Below are positions 17,613-24,844 of a stretch of DNA of 64,000 bases, one piece after another. Origin of the DNA: Fundidesulfovibrio putealis DSM 16056 (lineage in GTDB: Bacteria > Desulfobacterota > Desulfovibrionia > Desulfovibrionales > Desulfovibrionaceae); assembly GCF_000429325.1 (NCBI RefSeq), contig NZ_AUBQ01000003.1:1-64000 (forward strand), read 5' to 3'. Within the stretch, counting starts at the first letter, position 1. Each line of letters starts with the position of its first letter. The notes beneath the pieces are model-generated. The model made no database searches and was not told where the DNA came from. It was given only the letters and a program-made list of their open reading frames with translations. Made by a program: the position numbers and the translations under genes.

Positions 17613-18142
17613 TATTCATCTCCATCAGTAGTTTCTTCAATAATTTCACCATCACGTTCTTTAGCTTCTTGTACAAGTTTCCAAAGTGATTTAACGTCAA
17701 AGTCAAAAGTTTGTGCTTGTTCAGTTTTCTCAACCCACTTGTGCTTATTCTTTAATGCAAAAGCAGCGATTGAAGCTGATTGCTTACCAGCTAGTGCGCC
17801 TTCAAGTAAGTTTGCTTCAATTTCAGTTCTCATTCTAACAAGTAATTCTGACCTGTACTTATTAAATGCCCATTGATCTTCAATTGACTTTTTATAAGTT
17901 TTGTTTGCTGCTTCATCGAATTCCTCTTGAGTCATGTTAATACTGAGCAACAGTCTTGCCATTGTCATAGGGATTTCTTCATCACGGCATGTTTCAAGAA
18001 ACAATTCACAGAGAGCTTGAAAGTCTAAACAATTACGAATAATCTTTGATCTTACTAAGCCTGTTTCAGTAACAACATCACCCTTAGATGTAGTCCATGT
18101 TCTTGGACGGTTAGTCCAATGTATCTTTTTATCTTCTTCCAT
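17612..18142 (-). CDS. Terminase small subunit (putative)
   Basis: About 176 residues, lying between the spanin pair and the large terminase, where short-tailed phages keep their small terminase. It is helical, with SKIIRNCLDFQALCELFLET and LLLSINMTQEEFDEAANKTY, and the segment SIAAFALKNKHKWVEKTEQ resembles the C-terminal part of small terminases (compare the phrase F.LKN..GWREK). The acidic tail EIIEETTDGDE follows. I take the ATG at 18142 because AAAGGAATTACCG precedes it; ATG 18178 is upstream in frame. It would recognise the packaging site. The call rests on context and the C-terminal motif. Confidence 0.65.
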   Translation of the reverse strand: MEEDKKIHWTNRPRTWTTSKGDVVTETGLVRSKIIRNCLDFQALCELFLETCRDEEIPMTMARLLLSINMTQEEFDEAANKTYKKSIEDQWAFNKYRSELLVRMRTEIEANLLEGALAGKQSASIAAFALKNKHKWVEKTEQAQTFDFDVKSLWKLVQEAKERDGEIIEETTDGDE

Positions 18143-18407
18143 CGGTAATTCCTTTAAATTGGTTTTCGTAACAATCAATTGTAGAATCTTGGTCTTTGCA
18201 ATAATTCTTCAATGTGTTAATTGTGCTCAACATTTCCTTTTGTCTTTCAAGTGAATCAAATCTAGATGTTCCAAGTTTCCCAAAAGATGGTTTCTCAGGT
18301 CTTGGGCACTCATAAATGTCATTTGGTTTCTGGTTTTTGAGTGATGAACAACTAAAATTAATTGTCACCAAGAATAGAATTATACATGTCTTCAACTTCT
18401 TTTTCAT
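18129..18407 (-). CDS. Outer-membrane spanin lipoprotein (Rz1-like)
   Basis: A small secreted lipoprotein whose N-terminus is charged, then hydrophobic, then lipobox (KTCIILFLVTINFSC, acylated Cys near residue 20 of the short form). The mature part includes YECPRPEKPSFGKL, the proline-containing stretch usual in o-spanins. Its start lies inside the Rz-like gene in another frame, with a 50-bp overlap. The partner would bridge it to the inner membrane and fuse the membranes at lysis. ATG 18407 is preceded by a weak GGAA; ATG 18419 is 12 bp upstream in frame. Confidence 0.75.
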   Translation of the reverse strand: MKKKLKTCIILFLVTINFSCSSLKNQKPNDIYECPRPEKPSFGKLGTSRFDSLERQKEMLSTINTLKNYCKDQDSTIDCYENQFKGITDGRR

Positions 18408-18675
18408 TTGATATTCCATCTATACGTCTTTGGTTCTCGTTAAATTGTTTTGCATTTTTCTGAATATTCTTTGTGTGTGTTTGAATCGCTTTGACACCTG
18501 TTTTGCATCTATCCAGAGATTCTTTTGCACTCGAAATTTCAGCATCTTTAATCTTAATCTCAGTTTCTAGTTGCTCAATAGTTTTGCTCAAGAAAGCATT
18601 GTAGACAAATAAGCTGATAATTAATGTTACAAGAATTCCAGTTGCGATGATTTTTAGTTTTGTGAAGTCAATCAT
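18358..18675 (-). CDS. Inner-membrane spanin (Rz-like)
   Basis: About 105 residues: a short cytoplasmic start (MIDFTKLK), one membrane helix (IIATGILVTLIISLFVYNAF) and a periplasmic coiled coil (IEQLETEIKIKDAEISSAKE). Together with the overlapping lipoprotein gene it forms a typical two-component spanin. The ATG at 18675 has GAGGATATTT in front; the ATG at 18690 is less well placed. Position just upstream of the small terminase matches the T7-type order of lysis and packaging genes. Confidence 0.75.
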   Translation of the reverse strand: MIDFTKLKIIATGILVTLIISLFVYNAFLSKTIEQLETEIKIKDAEISSAKESLDRCKTGVKAIQTHTKNIQKNAKQFNENQRRIDGISNEKEVEDMYNSILGDN

Positions 18676-18690
18676 AAATATCCTCAACAT

Positions 18691-18697
18691 TATTTAT
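18691..18697 (-). promoter_or_regulatory. SATAAATA motif before the spanin genes
   Basis: The coding strand reads TTCATAAATAATG just upstream of the Rz-like gene. A second copy (TCATAAATATCC, 18672-18683) lies on the opposite strand within the first Rz codons and faces the plus-strand gene at 18696. Two facing copies in 25 bp could be divergent promoters or chance in AT-rich DNA. Confidence 0.3.
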
Positions 18698-19001
18698 GAA
18701 AAAATTCTTAACCTACATTTCACCACTAATCTCAGATGGAGATAAACTGTCTACAACAGCTTTTTGGACTACAATTATTCTGGTGCATTGTTTAATTGTC
18801 TGGTTCGGTATGAAAGAAATACCAACAACCGAATTTCAAGTATTAATTTTATTACTTGGTTATCGGTTTGGTACAAAAGCTGTTTATCAATCGAAGAATG
18901 TGATGGAGCGATGGGTAGAATCGAGGCAAACACCTGAACTTTTAAGATACAAAGCCCAAGCATCAAAAGCAGCTAAAGACTGTGACCAAAATATCGGTTA
19001 A
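18696..19001 (+). CDS. Small membrane protein, possible holin
   Basis: A 101-residue protein with two hydrophobic segments (AFWTTIILVHCLIVWFG at 22-38 and FQVLILLLGYRF at 47-58) followed by a charged tail. Size and layout would suit a holin or a small inner-membrane protein, and it sits next to the spanins. It is the only plus-strand gene I accept in the prophage. I see no convincing Shine-Dalgarno sequence before its ATG, which makes it less certain. Transcription of the spanins from a promoter at 19.15 kb would run antisense to it. Confidence 0.45.
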   Translation: MKKFLTYISPLISDGDKLSTTAFWTTIILVHCLIVWFGMKEIPTTEFQVLILLLGYRFGTKAVYQSKNVMERWVESRQTPELLRYKAQASKAAKDCDQNIG

Positions 19002-19141
19002 ATCTTACTCTTTAGGTATTGTTTGCCATTAATTACAATGACATTTGAATTAGGATTATCAGTTTCAATAGGGTGCAACTCAAACAATATTGCGACCTTT
19101 TTTCTTTTGAATAGATTTAAAAAGTAGTTGATGAGTTTCAT
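18998..19141 (-). CDS. Possible 47-residue small protein
   Basis: An open frame from ATG 19141 to TAA at 18998 encodes MKLINYFLNLFKRKKVAILF followed by a polar tail ending QYLKSKI, an amphipathic basic start. No Shine-Dalgarno sequence is visible and the start is only 6 bp from the SATAAATA motif at 19147, so a leaderless message would be needed. It overlaps the end of the plus-strand gene by a few bases. Weak candidate. Confidence 0.25.
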   Translation of the reverse strand: MKLINYFLNLFKRKKVAILFELHPIETDNPNSNVIVINGKQYLKSKI

Positions 19142-19146
19142 GTCGA

Positions 19147-19153
19147 TATTTAT
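19147..19153 (-). promoter_or_regulatory. SATAAATA motif after the early terminator
   Basis: The coding strand reads GCATAAATATCG and starts 9 bp after the terminator stem at 19162-19186. The pairing of terminator and motif repeats the arrangement beside the capsid gene. It would be the first candidate promoter of the leftward lysis and packaging block. Confidence 0.4.
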
Positions 19154-19161
19154 GCAAAAGA

Positions 19162-19186
19162 AAAGGCAGCGTTCTACGCTGCCTTT
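19162..19186. terminator. Hairpin terminator between early and late prophage genes
   Basis: AAAGGCAGCG and CGCTGCCTTT pair perfectly around TTCTA, with A residues before and T residues after, so it could act in both directions. It stands just after the stop of the small HTH gene at 19191. Confidence 0.85.
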
Positions 19187-19190
19187 GTCG

Positions 19191-19436
19191 TTACTGAAGT
19201 GTAACGATTTGCTTTTCTAGCCAGTCAATTAAATCATTTCTCTTGTAGGCAATGTGTCTACCAATTTTAACTCGTTTTGGACCTTTTCCAGAATTGTCGT
19301 AAAATTCCATTACTCGTCTACTATAAACATTTTGCACAATTGGTTTCAAGGTTTCTTCAATATTAGCTCTTAAAATGAATTCAGGTAGAGAATCAGACAG
19401 ATAACTTAAAGAGAGTCTTCGACTTTGTTTCTTCAT
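19191..19436 (-). CDS. Small HTH/excisionase-like protein
   Basis: About 81 residues. The C-terminal half (KRVKIGRHIAYKRNDLIDWL) matches the wing and recognition part of AlpA/Xis-like winged-helix proteins, which usually contain the phrase R.G...Y.R.DL..WL. The N-terminal half is longer than in most excisionases. It is the only small DNA-binding protein beside the integrase, so a directionality factor or early regulator is the natural guess. The start is uncertain: ATG 19436, GTG 19448 and TTG 19451 are all possible, the last two being closer to an AAAGG. Confidence 0.6.
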   Translation of the reverse strand: MKKQSRRLSLSYLSDSLPEFILRANIEETLKPIVQNVYSRRVMEFYDNSGKGPKRVKIGRHIAYKRNDLIDWLEKQIVTLQ

Positions 19437-19629
19437 TCCACTTTGCACCAACCTTTGAAATATGGGTTAAAAGTTCATCTTGAGACTACCGTACAAAATC
19501 AAAACTAAATGTAAACGCTGGTAAGCCGGTTATTTTCATTCTGAGCCAAAATATTTTGGATGATGAATGAAATTACATACTTACAGACAGAATTATTCTG
19601 AGTTGATCCTGGTGACTGAGGCAACAAAA

Positions 19630-19653
19630 GAGGGACTGGCTAGCCAGTCCCTC
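19630..19653 (-). terminator. Terminator after the integrase gene
   Basis: A perfect 24-bp palindrome with 12-bp arms (GAGGGACTGGCT and its complement). On the minus strand it is followed by TTTTGTTG. It ends the integrase transcript 22 bp after the stop codon. Confidence 0.85.
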
Positions 19654-19674
19654 ATGTCTCCATTGAAAATGAAG

Positions 19675-20880
19675 CTACTTTACGATGGTGAGCTTTGGTT
19701 TAGGTTTCTCTTGTGTTGGTGATTTGCTGAACACGTTACGTACAATCTCAAAGTTCTCAGGTGCAAGATGTGCATATCTCTCTGTCATCCTGATTGATTT
19801 GTGACCAGCTAACTTTGAAACAAATTTTAATGGTACACCAGCTTGAACTAACCATGAACAAAAAGTGTGTCTTAAAGTGTGGAATACAACTCTTTGTCTA
19901 GGATCATCTACATTTTCATTGAGTGCTACATCTTCAACAGCAAGTCTAAATAGTTTCGATATTTGACTCTTTGAGTTCTCGTTATCTTTTCTGAAGACAA
20001 ATTCATTTCTACCTTTTCTCTCTTTTGCACTCAACATTTCATAGAGATCATCACTCATTGGAATTGTTGATGACTCTTTATTCTTTCTATCTCTAGCTGT
20101 AATCATTTTGTGCTCAAGATCAATGTCAGACCATTTCAGCTTGAGAACTTCATTTAACCTGAAACCGCTATGCAGCGAAGTTAATGAGATTTCATAGAGA
20201 TTTTCACTATAACCCTTAGTCTCATTTAACAAGATTTCAGCTTCATCTTTAGAAAGAAACCTATTTCTTTCATTTTGAATAGCTGGCAATTTCAGTTTTG
20301 CCATGTTTACAGGATTTGCACCATCATAAATGTCAAAGTTGATGCAAATGTCATAGATGTGATTGATTAAATTGAATACTCTTGAAATGGTTGCTGGTGC
20401 AAGTTCTGCCTTTATACAGATTCCTTTAATTTTGAGCAAATCAGTGAATGTGACTTCATTTAATCGTTTGTCTCCTATAATGGGATTTACCCATTTCTTA
20501 AATGTAGAATTTACTGAGTTGTTGGACTCTTTTGTCCTGTTTGAGTGAATTTGGTAATCTGATTCAAATATTTCTTGAATCGTTTTATTCTTCTCAAGTT
20601 CTTCTTCTCTTTTGATGCGCTCATCTTCAGCTTGTTGCTTCATTTCTTTATAAGTTACAGGTCCACCACTCAGCAGGTTTTGTTTAATTTCAGCAAGCAA
20701 ATTACCTGCTTTCTCTTCATTCCAACCAGCAGATGCCCAACCTAAACCTTCAGTCTTTGTGACTCCAATTAATTGATAGCGTATTCTGAAATAGCGATCA
20801 GGCTTGCCTCCATGTTTACGAGTTGGGTGTTCACTCCATTGAAGACCTTTGAACTTCTTGGATGTTGTCCAGCCAGGCAT
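19675..20880 (-). CDS. int: Tyrosine-family phage integrase
   Basis: A 401-residue site-specific recombinase. The core-binding domain spans about residues 95-200. The catalytic domain shows the first Arg in LHSGFRLNEVLKLKW (near 240), the HxxR box in VFHTLRHTFCSWL (near 343), the second His/Trp position in LAGHKS and the nucleophile in MTERYAHL (Tyr near 372). All key residues are present. It starts at ATG 20880 behind TGGAGGTCCCT. The gene points into the prophage with its 5' end next to host DNA, as in integrases whose attachment site lies just upstream of the gene. No tRNA is visible at the junction. Confidence 0.92.
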   Translation of the reverse strand: MPGWTTSKKFKGLQWSEHPTRKHGGKPDRYFRIRYQLIGVTKTEGLGWASAGWNEEKAGNLLAEIKQNLLSGGPVTYKEMKQQAEDERIKREEELEKNKTIQEIFESDYQIHSNRTKESNNSVNSTFKKWVNPIIGDKRLNEVTFTDLLKIKGICIKAELAPATISRVFNLINHIYDICINFDIYDGANPVNMAKLKLPAIQNERNRFLSKDEAEILLNETKGYSENLYEISLTSLHSGFRLNEVLKLKWSDIDLEHKMITARDRKNKESSTIPMSDDLYEMLSAKERKGRNEFVFRKDNENSKSQISKLFRLAVEDVALNENVDDPRQRVVFHTLRHTFCSWLVQAGVPLKFVSKLAGHKSIRMTERYAHLAPENFEIVRNVFSKSPTQEKPKPKLTIVK

Positions 20881-20892
20881 AGGGACCTCCAG

Positions 20893-20909
20893 TTGATAAT
20901 GCTTATCAA
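20893..20909. promoter_or_regulatory. Dyad operator upstream of the integrase
   Basis: TTGATAA-TGC-TTATCAA is a perfect 7-3-7 inverted repeat directly in front of the integrase Shine-Dalgarno sequence. A repressor or accessory factor bound here would block int expression. TGGTAG-type short repeats lie just to the right (20,939-20,966) and could be integrase arm sites. Confidence 0.5.
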
Positions 20910-21057
20910 GTCCTAGTACAATATTTTGACAAAATCAATGGTAGTCAGTGGTAGTATCTGGTAACTCATGGAAGCAAAATATCCATTTTAAGTTAAGAAG
21001 TACATAGCTTTGTGAATCAGGGTAAGCACTTGGAGAGAATTAAATATTTAATGATCC
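20910..21057. other. Right prophage-chromosome junction
   Basis: AT-rich sequence ends between the integrase start and about 21,057, where GC-rich coding sequence begins in the middle of a reading frame. The frame can be read back to ATG 21012, but codons before about 21,050 are AT-rich and look like phage DNA. The core attachment site must lie here. I cannot see its second copy because the left end of the prophage is not in the window. Confidence 0.5.
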
Positions 21058-21686
21058 AGATGATGCTGAAGGCCGGTTTGCAGCTTGGCATCTGCGACCC
21101 CAAGGGGGTCATCAAGGCCATCAAGGCCAAATACGAGTTCATGGACATCGACGTGAGCGAGTACCTGCTGTCCGACGAGCGCATGGACCAGGTGAAGGAG
21201 CTCAAGCAGCAGATCGAGGAGCTGAGAGGCCACAACAACGGCCTGCAGAAGGCCATCGGCGAGCACGCCAAGGAGCTGCGCAAGGAGTCCGAGCGCACCG
21301 CCAGGGCCGAGATGCGGGCCGGGCGCGGCGGTGGACAGGCCGCACAGGGAGGACGCCGGGGCGCTGCCCAAGGCCCCGGCATGGACGGCGCACCCGGCGT
21401 GGGCCTTAGTTTCATGGGACCTGGGATGCAAGGCATGCCCGGTGGGCCGGGTGCCCCTGCGGCAGCAGGCATGGCTGGTCCAGATGTCGGTTTTATGGGG
21501 CCTGGGATGCCCGGCCAGATGGCGGGCGATGCCTCCGGCATGAAGTCCGACCCTGCGATCCGCTCGTTCGGCTCTGGCATGGGGATGCCGAGCCTGCCCG
21601 GAATTCCTGAACTTGCTGGTTTGCCCGGACTGGCGTCCGCCCCCTCAAGCCCCGGCGCGTCCGGCCTTGACGGAGGTCCCCAGTGA
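21012..21686 (+). pseudogene. C-terminal remnant of a second, GC-rich phage portal protein
   Basis: The frame gives 224 residues. LQLGICDPKGVIKAIKAKYE, followed by FMDIDVSEYLLSDERM and a helix KELKQQIEELRGHNNGLQKA, lines up by eye with the portal of the AT-rich prophage (LQMGLTDLQKVREAIEYKGR followed by FMFSEQEI and a Gln-rich coiled coil). The tail is a low-complexity Gly/Pro/Met region (GLSFMGPGMQGMPGGPGAP). The bulk of the portal is missing, cut exactly at the junction with the AT-rich prophage. It ends GTGA, coupled to the next gene. The ATG at 21012 lies in junction DNA and need not be used. Confidence 0.6.
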
Positions 21687-21973
21687 ACCACCACGAACTG
21701 GAACTGTTGTCCCGGCGCGGCGAGGAGGTCGGGCGTCTGCTGCACTGCGACGCCGTGCGCGAGGTCATCGACGAGCAGTTGGACATCCGGCGCGAGGCCA
21801 TCCTGAACCTGAAGGCTGCCGACACGGCTGAGTTCTCGCGCATCAAGGCCGGGCTTGAGGCCCTGGAGGAGCTGGTGGCCGCGCTGACCTGCGTGGTGGA
21901 GGTGGGCGACGAGGCGCGGGGACGCCTGGGCGCAAGCGCGGAAGAGCGCAACAACGCCGGGAGGGTGCTGTGA
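21683..21973 (+). CDS. Small helical protein downstream of the portal remnant
   Basis: A 96-residue, charged, coiled-coil protein (GTG start overlapping the previous stop as GTGA). The phrases MNHHELELLSRRGEEVGRLL and EFSRIKAGLEALEELVAALT give long helices. It occupies the same place after the portal as the 77-residue gene of the AT-rich phage. No family recognised. A remnant of the GC-rich phage's structural operon. Confidence 0.55.
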   Translation: MNHHELELLSRRGEEVGRLLHCDAVREVIDEQLDIRREAILNLKAADTAEFSRIKAGLEALEELVAALTCVVEVGDEARGRLGASAEERNNAGRVL

Positions 21974-22179
21974 ACGTGATGATCCTTGGCGGCAAGGGCG
22001 AACCCGCCGCAGCGAAACCGTGCGCCGTGCACTTGGAGCTGGAGGCGCGGCTCGCGCGCATCGAGGCCTGCGTGGCCGCGCTGGAGAAGGCGTTGGGAAG
22101 TCAGGGCGAGAGCGCCTGGAAAACACCAGGCGCGTCCGTGAAGGCCAAGACGCGGGCTGCCGCCGCAAAGCCGCAATAA
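21970..22179 (+). CDS. Small basic-tailed protein of the GC-rich phage remnant
   Basis: A 69-residue protein with a helix (HLELEARLARIEACVAALEK) and a Lys/Ala-rich tail (KAKTRAAAAKPQ). It starts at a GTG that overlaps the previous stop as GTGA, so the three genes from 21,012 are translationally coupled. Function unknown. Confidence 0.5.
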   Translation: MNVMILGGKGEPAAAKPCAVHLELEARLARIEACVAALEKALGSQGESAWKTPGASVKAKTRAAAAKPQ

Positions 22180-22239
22180 CAGGGAACGGCCAGGGTGTGA
22201 GGCCCTGGCCGTTTTCAACAAGACGCAAGGAGCGATTTC

Positions 22240-23488
22240 ATGTCTTTTCTTGAATCGGACGACGACAACTGGACCGGAAGGATGCCGGACGGGAGATATC
22301 CCAAGGAACCCAGAGGCGGCTGGTATGGGGGAATACCAGGACTTGTGGATGCGCTCGGGCGGCCACTGGGACCGGGTGAAGTGCGAAGGGAAGGAGTAAG
22401 AACACTACCGGCCTACGAGCAACCCGATGGAGACAAATGGATTCCTCTTTCCCAATCAGGTTGGGAAGGTAAGGAACGCCAGCCGTCCCTTCGGAGAAGA
22501 CCTCCGGGGCTGAGGCTCCGGGAGGTGAAGTACTGCCTTATCCCGGCCCGGCTAAGGCAAGCCAATTCAGGGATCCCCGAACCGGCAAGTTCGACTACTG
22601 GGCTGGCTTGATGCGGGCAAGGCCAACCTCGGCAAGGGCGGCGTGTTGTTCGAGGACGACACCCCGGACGTGAACGCCCGCGAGGGCATCCTGGACAAAC
22701 CCGCGGCCATGACCGCCGCAGGAGCCCCGGAAAACAGCCGGATGCCCGAGGAGTCGCGCTTCGAGGCGCGGGGCGCAGAGCAGGGCTACGGCCTTGGTCG
22801 CCCGGTTGCATACGCGGTGCAGGATGGCGGCGGTGGCGACGCCCCGTCTGACGGCGGCGGGGCTGGATCTGGAGGAAGCGCAGGAGAGGGGCAGGCGGGG
22901 ACTCCGGCGCAGCCACAGGGGCCAGCGCAGCAGCCTTTCGGAGAAAATACCCGCCGAAAGGAAAAGCAGCGCATGATCGACGAACGCACCGTACGGGAGA
23001 GCGAGTCAGGCCCAATGAACGAACCCTACGATCCAGAGAGCGTCGCTGTCAGGGGCAGGGGGGGAGAGTATCTGCCGCCAGACTTGAAAGAGCGGGTGCG
23101 GGCGCGTCTGAAGGGGACCGCTTACGAAAACATGGACCTGGATTCGCTCAAGCTCTACAGAGGGCGGACGCCTTGGTACATGCCTTCTGATAAGGGCGGA
23201 ATCACCCTAGAGAATAACATCTATATGGGTGATACTCCTGATGGGCGGTTTAATCCTGAAACAAACGACTACCATTTCAATGTTCTTGTGGAAGAGGTTG
23301 TTCATGCTGGGCAGTTTCAGAACAAGATGACGAGGCCGGGGTATCTTTGGCAAAGCTTCTTGAAGGGATATGAAGATAACCCGTGGGAGGATAGTGCTAA
23401 AAGGATTGCTAGGACGGGTCGATATGCGCGGGACAGTTCTGAAATGCAAATACGTCTGCCTGTTGATGAGAAGCCTCTTTCAAAGTGA
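22240..23488 (+). pseudogene. Frameshifted virion-type protein with a DUF4157-like C-terminal domain
   Basis: Three reading frames must be joined. Residues from ATG 22240 run MSFLESDDDNWTGRMPDGRY to near base 22,470. The next frame reads GEVLPYPGPAKASQFRDPRT then GKFDYWAGL up to about 22,610. The third reads AGKANLGKGGVLFEDDTPDV onward to the stop at 23488. After a Gly/Pro-rich linker the last 150 residues carry LYRGRTPWYMPSDKGGITLE and VLVEEVVHAGQFQ, like the zincin-type DUF4157 family, except that the first His of HExxH is Glu (EEVVH). The start looks like a phage structural protein and the end like a secreted-toxin domain. Two frameshifts mean it is probably dead. Confidence 0.55.
22613..22895 (+). 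repeat. Linker repeat, copy 1
   Basis: About 280 bp encoding NLGKGGVLFEDDTPDVNARE and the following MPEESRFEARGAEQGYGLGR, ending with GGATCTGGAGGAAGCGC. A diverged second copy lies at 24845-25096 in the same orientation. Identity is high through the coding part and fades after the linker. Confidence 0.85.
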
Positions 23489-23704
23489 CGCAAGAATGAA
23501 GTAGGCTGTTGATGCTCAATGACCGGCATAGCCAGGGGGCAACTTGCGCCTGGCTATCCGGATTAATTGCGCTATATCGTATTGACTAGTTGTTATTCGC
23601 TTGGTATGTGATGTACGATGACGCTGCATTTGTCAGCTTGTAGTGCGCCGTTGGCCTGTTAATATGGGAATTGCTCGTGCGCGCCCATTGAGGTTTATTA
23701 CTGT
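23489..23704. other. Non-coding gap with a hairpin
   Basis: The gap after the DUF4157-like remnant holds a hairpin at 23528-23557 (ATAGCCAGG and CCTGGCTAT around 12 nt) without a T tract, and then sequence whose GC content falls toward the AT-rich lipoprotein gene. No open frame of note. Confidence 0.4.
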
Positions 23705-24208
23705 ATGAAGATAGCGTTGAATATTTACTGTCTCGTCATATTGGTGACATGTGGCTCGTCGTGTTCATTTTATCGCACAGATTACAGTAGGTATGACCCG
23801 AGGTGTAAAAATTGGATTAACGATCTAAAGTCTGTTGGTTGGTTTTCTGAGTACAGCAGGGAATACATTGCTTCGCTTTCTGATCCAGCGGATAGATATG
23901 CATATTATGTGTGTGTTAATGGTGTTAGTGGGATGATGTTGCTCCAAGAAGGAAGTTTTAATGATATTCCTGAGAAAACAATCGAAATGATGAAAAAGAG
24001 ATTGCCTGGGATGGTTTATGATATAGATGCCTGGTTTGCGATTAATATAATATTCGAGCTACATCATATGAAGTATTACGACGTTGCACAAGATGAAAAA
24101 ATTATTTACATTATGAATGATAGATGTTCGAGGATGAAGAGTGATGTAAAAAGGGTTGATTGCGAAGAGAGTATTCATAAAATATTGAGTAGTGATTTTG
24201 CTAGGTAA
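23705..24208 (+). CDS. AT-rich lipoprotein, possible immunity protein
   Basis: A 167-residue protein with a lipoprotein signal (YCLVILVTCGSSCSF, acylated Cys near residue 17-20). The mature part has four Cys (DPRCKNW, YYVCVNG, NDRCSRM, VDCEESI) and is helical. Base composition is far more AT-rich than the surrounding remnants, a sign of recent transfer. It directly follows the zincin-like toxin-type domain, where polymorphic-toxin loci place immunity genes, and periplasmic lipoproteins are common as immunity proteins. No family recognised. The Shine-Dalgarno sequence is poor. Confidence 0.5.
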   Translation: MKIALNIYCLVILVTCGSSCSFYRTDYSRYDPRCKNWINDLKSVGWFSEYSREYIASLSDPADRYAYYVCVNGVSGMMLLQEGSFNDIPEKTIEMMKKRLPGMVYDIDAWFAINIIFELHHMKYYDVAQDEKIIYIMNDRCSRMKSDVKRVDCEESIHKILSSDFAR

Positions 24209-24234
24209 ACTTCAGTTGTGTTGAGCACGAGATG

Positions 24235-24765
24235 TCATGGGAATGGAGTGTGTCGTAAAACGTTCCCTTCTTTGTCACGAATTGCCAAGCTGCTTTTTGA
24301 TGAGGCGTCACTGCCCTTTTTTAAGAACAATAACACCTGATTGAAATCTTCTTCAGAGCATCCCATGATCCATTTTCGTGTGAATAGTATTGCGTCGGAT
24401 AAGGAGATATTTCTGGTCGAATGGTCCGCGTACATTTCATTGAGTGCTTGGAATACCTGCTCTATTGAGACGTTGTCGATATAGAACTGGGCCGTGATAT
24501 CTTTCGCAGACTTGCAAGAGGAGCTGATGCTGTCTCCTGGTGTTTGTGATTCGACGTTGCCGTGGTGTCGTTCGATAGATTTTGCCTACATGTTCATCCC
24601 GGAAACAAATCCATATAGGACAATAAGCCGCGTGTGCTCTGGCCAACCAGCCCATGTATGCCCGTCAACGTGGGTAATGTTGGTTGGGTCTTGGGCAAGA
24701 ACATGCTTGTCGCGTACCAAAACGAGAAACAGCGTGAGGAAGGCAGCAATGCAAATTGTTCTCAT
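24235..24765 (-). pseudogene. Secreted small protein interrupted by an amber codon
   Basis: A minus-strand frame from ATG 24765 encodes a signal peptide (RTICIAAFLTLFLVLV, cleavage after VLAQ), then HTWAGWPEHTRLIVLYGFVS and GMNM, followed by a single TAG at 24586-24588. The same frame goes on for another 117 residues to the stop at 24235 (SISSSCKSAKDITAQFYIDN, then EQVFQALNEMYADHSTRN). Only one base separates TAG from a Tyr codon. The two Cys and the small periplasmic layout recall Rap1a/Tai-type immunity proteins, but I cannot assign a family. It faces the lipoprotein gene. Confidence 0.55.
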
Positions 24766-24844
24766 GGGGTGTGCAGCCTGTGTCGTTGATTTCTATGCGC
24801 ATAATTTGTTTGCATGTATCGCATGGTAAGTCAACGGGTTGTGT

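Noticed and set aside
21017-22228. 403-residue minus-strand open frame
   Set aside because: It runs opposite three coupled plus-strand genes and is rich in Pro, Arg, Ala and Ser, the usual sign of a GC-rich shadow frame. No family motif.
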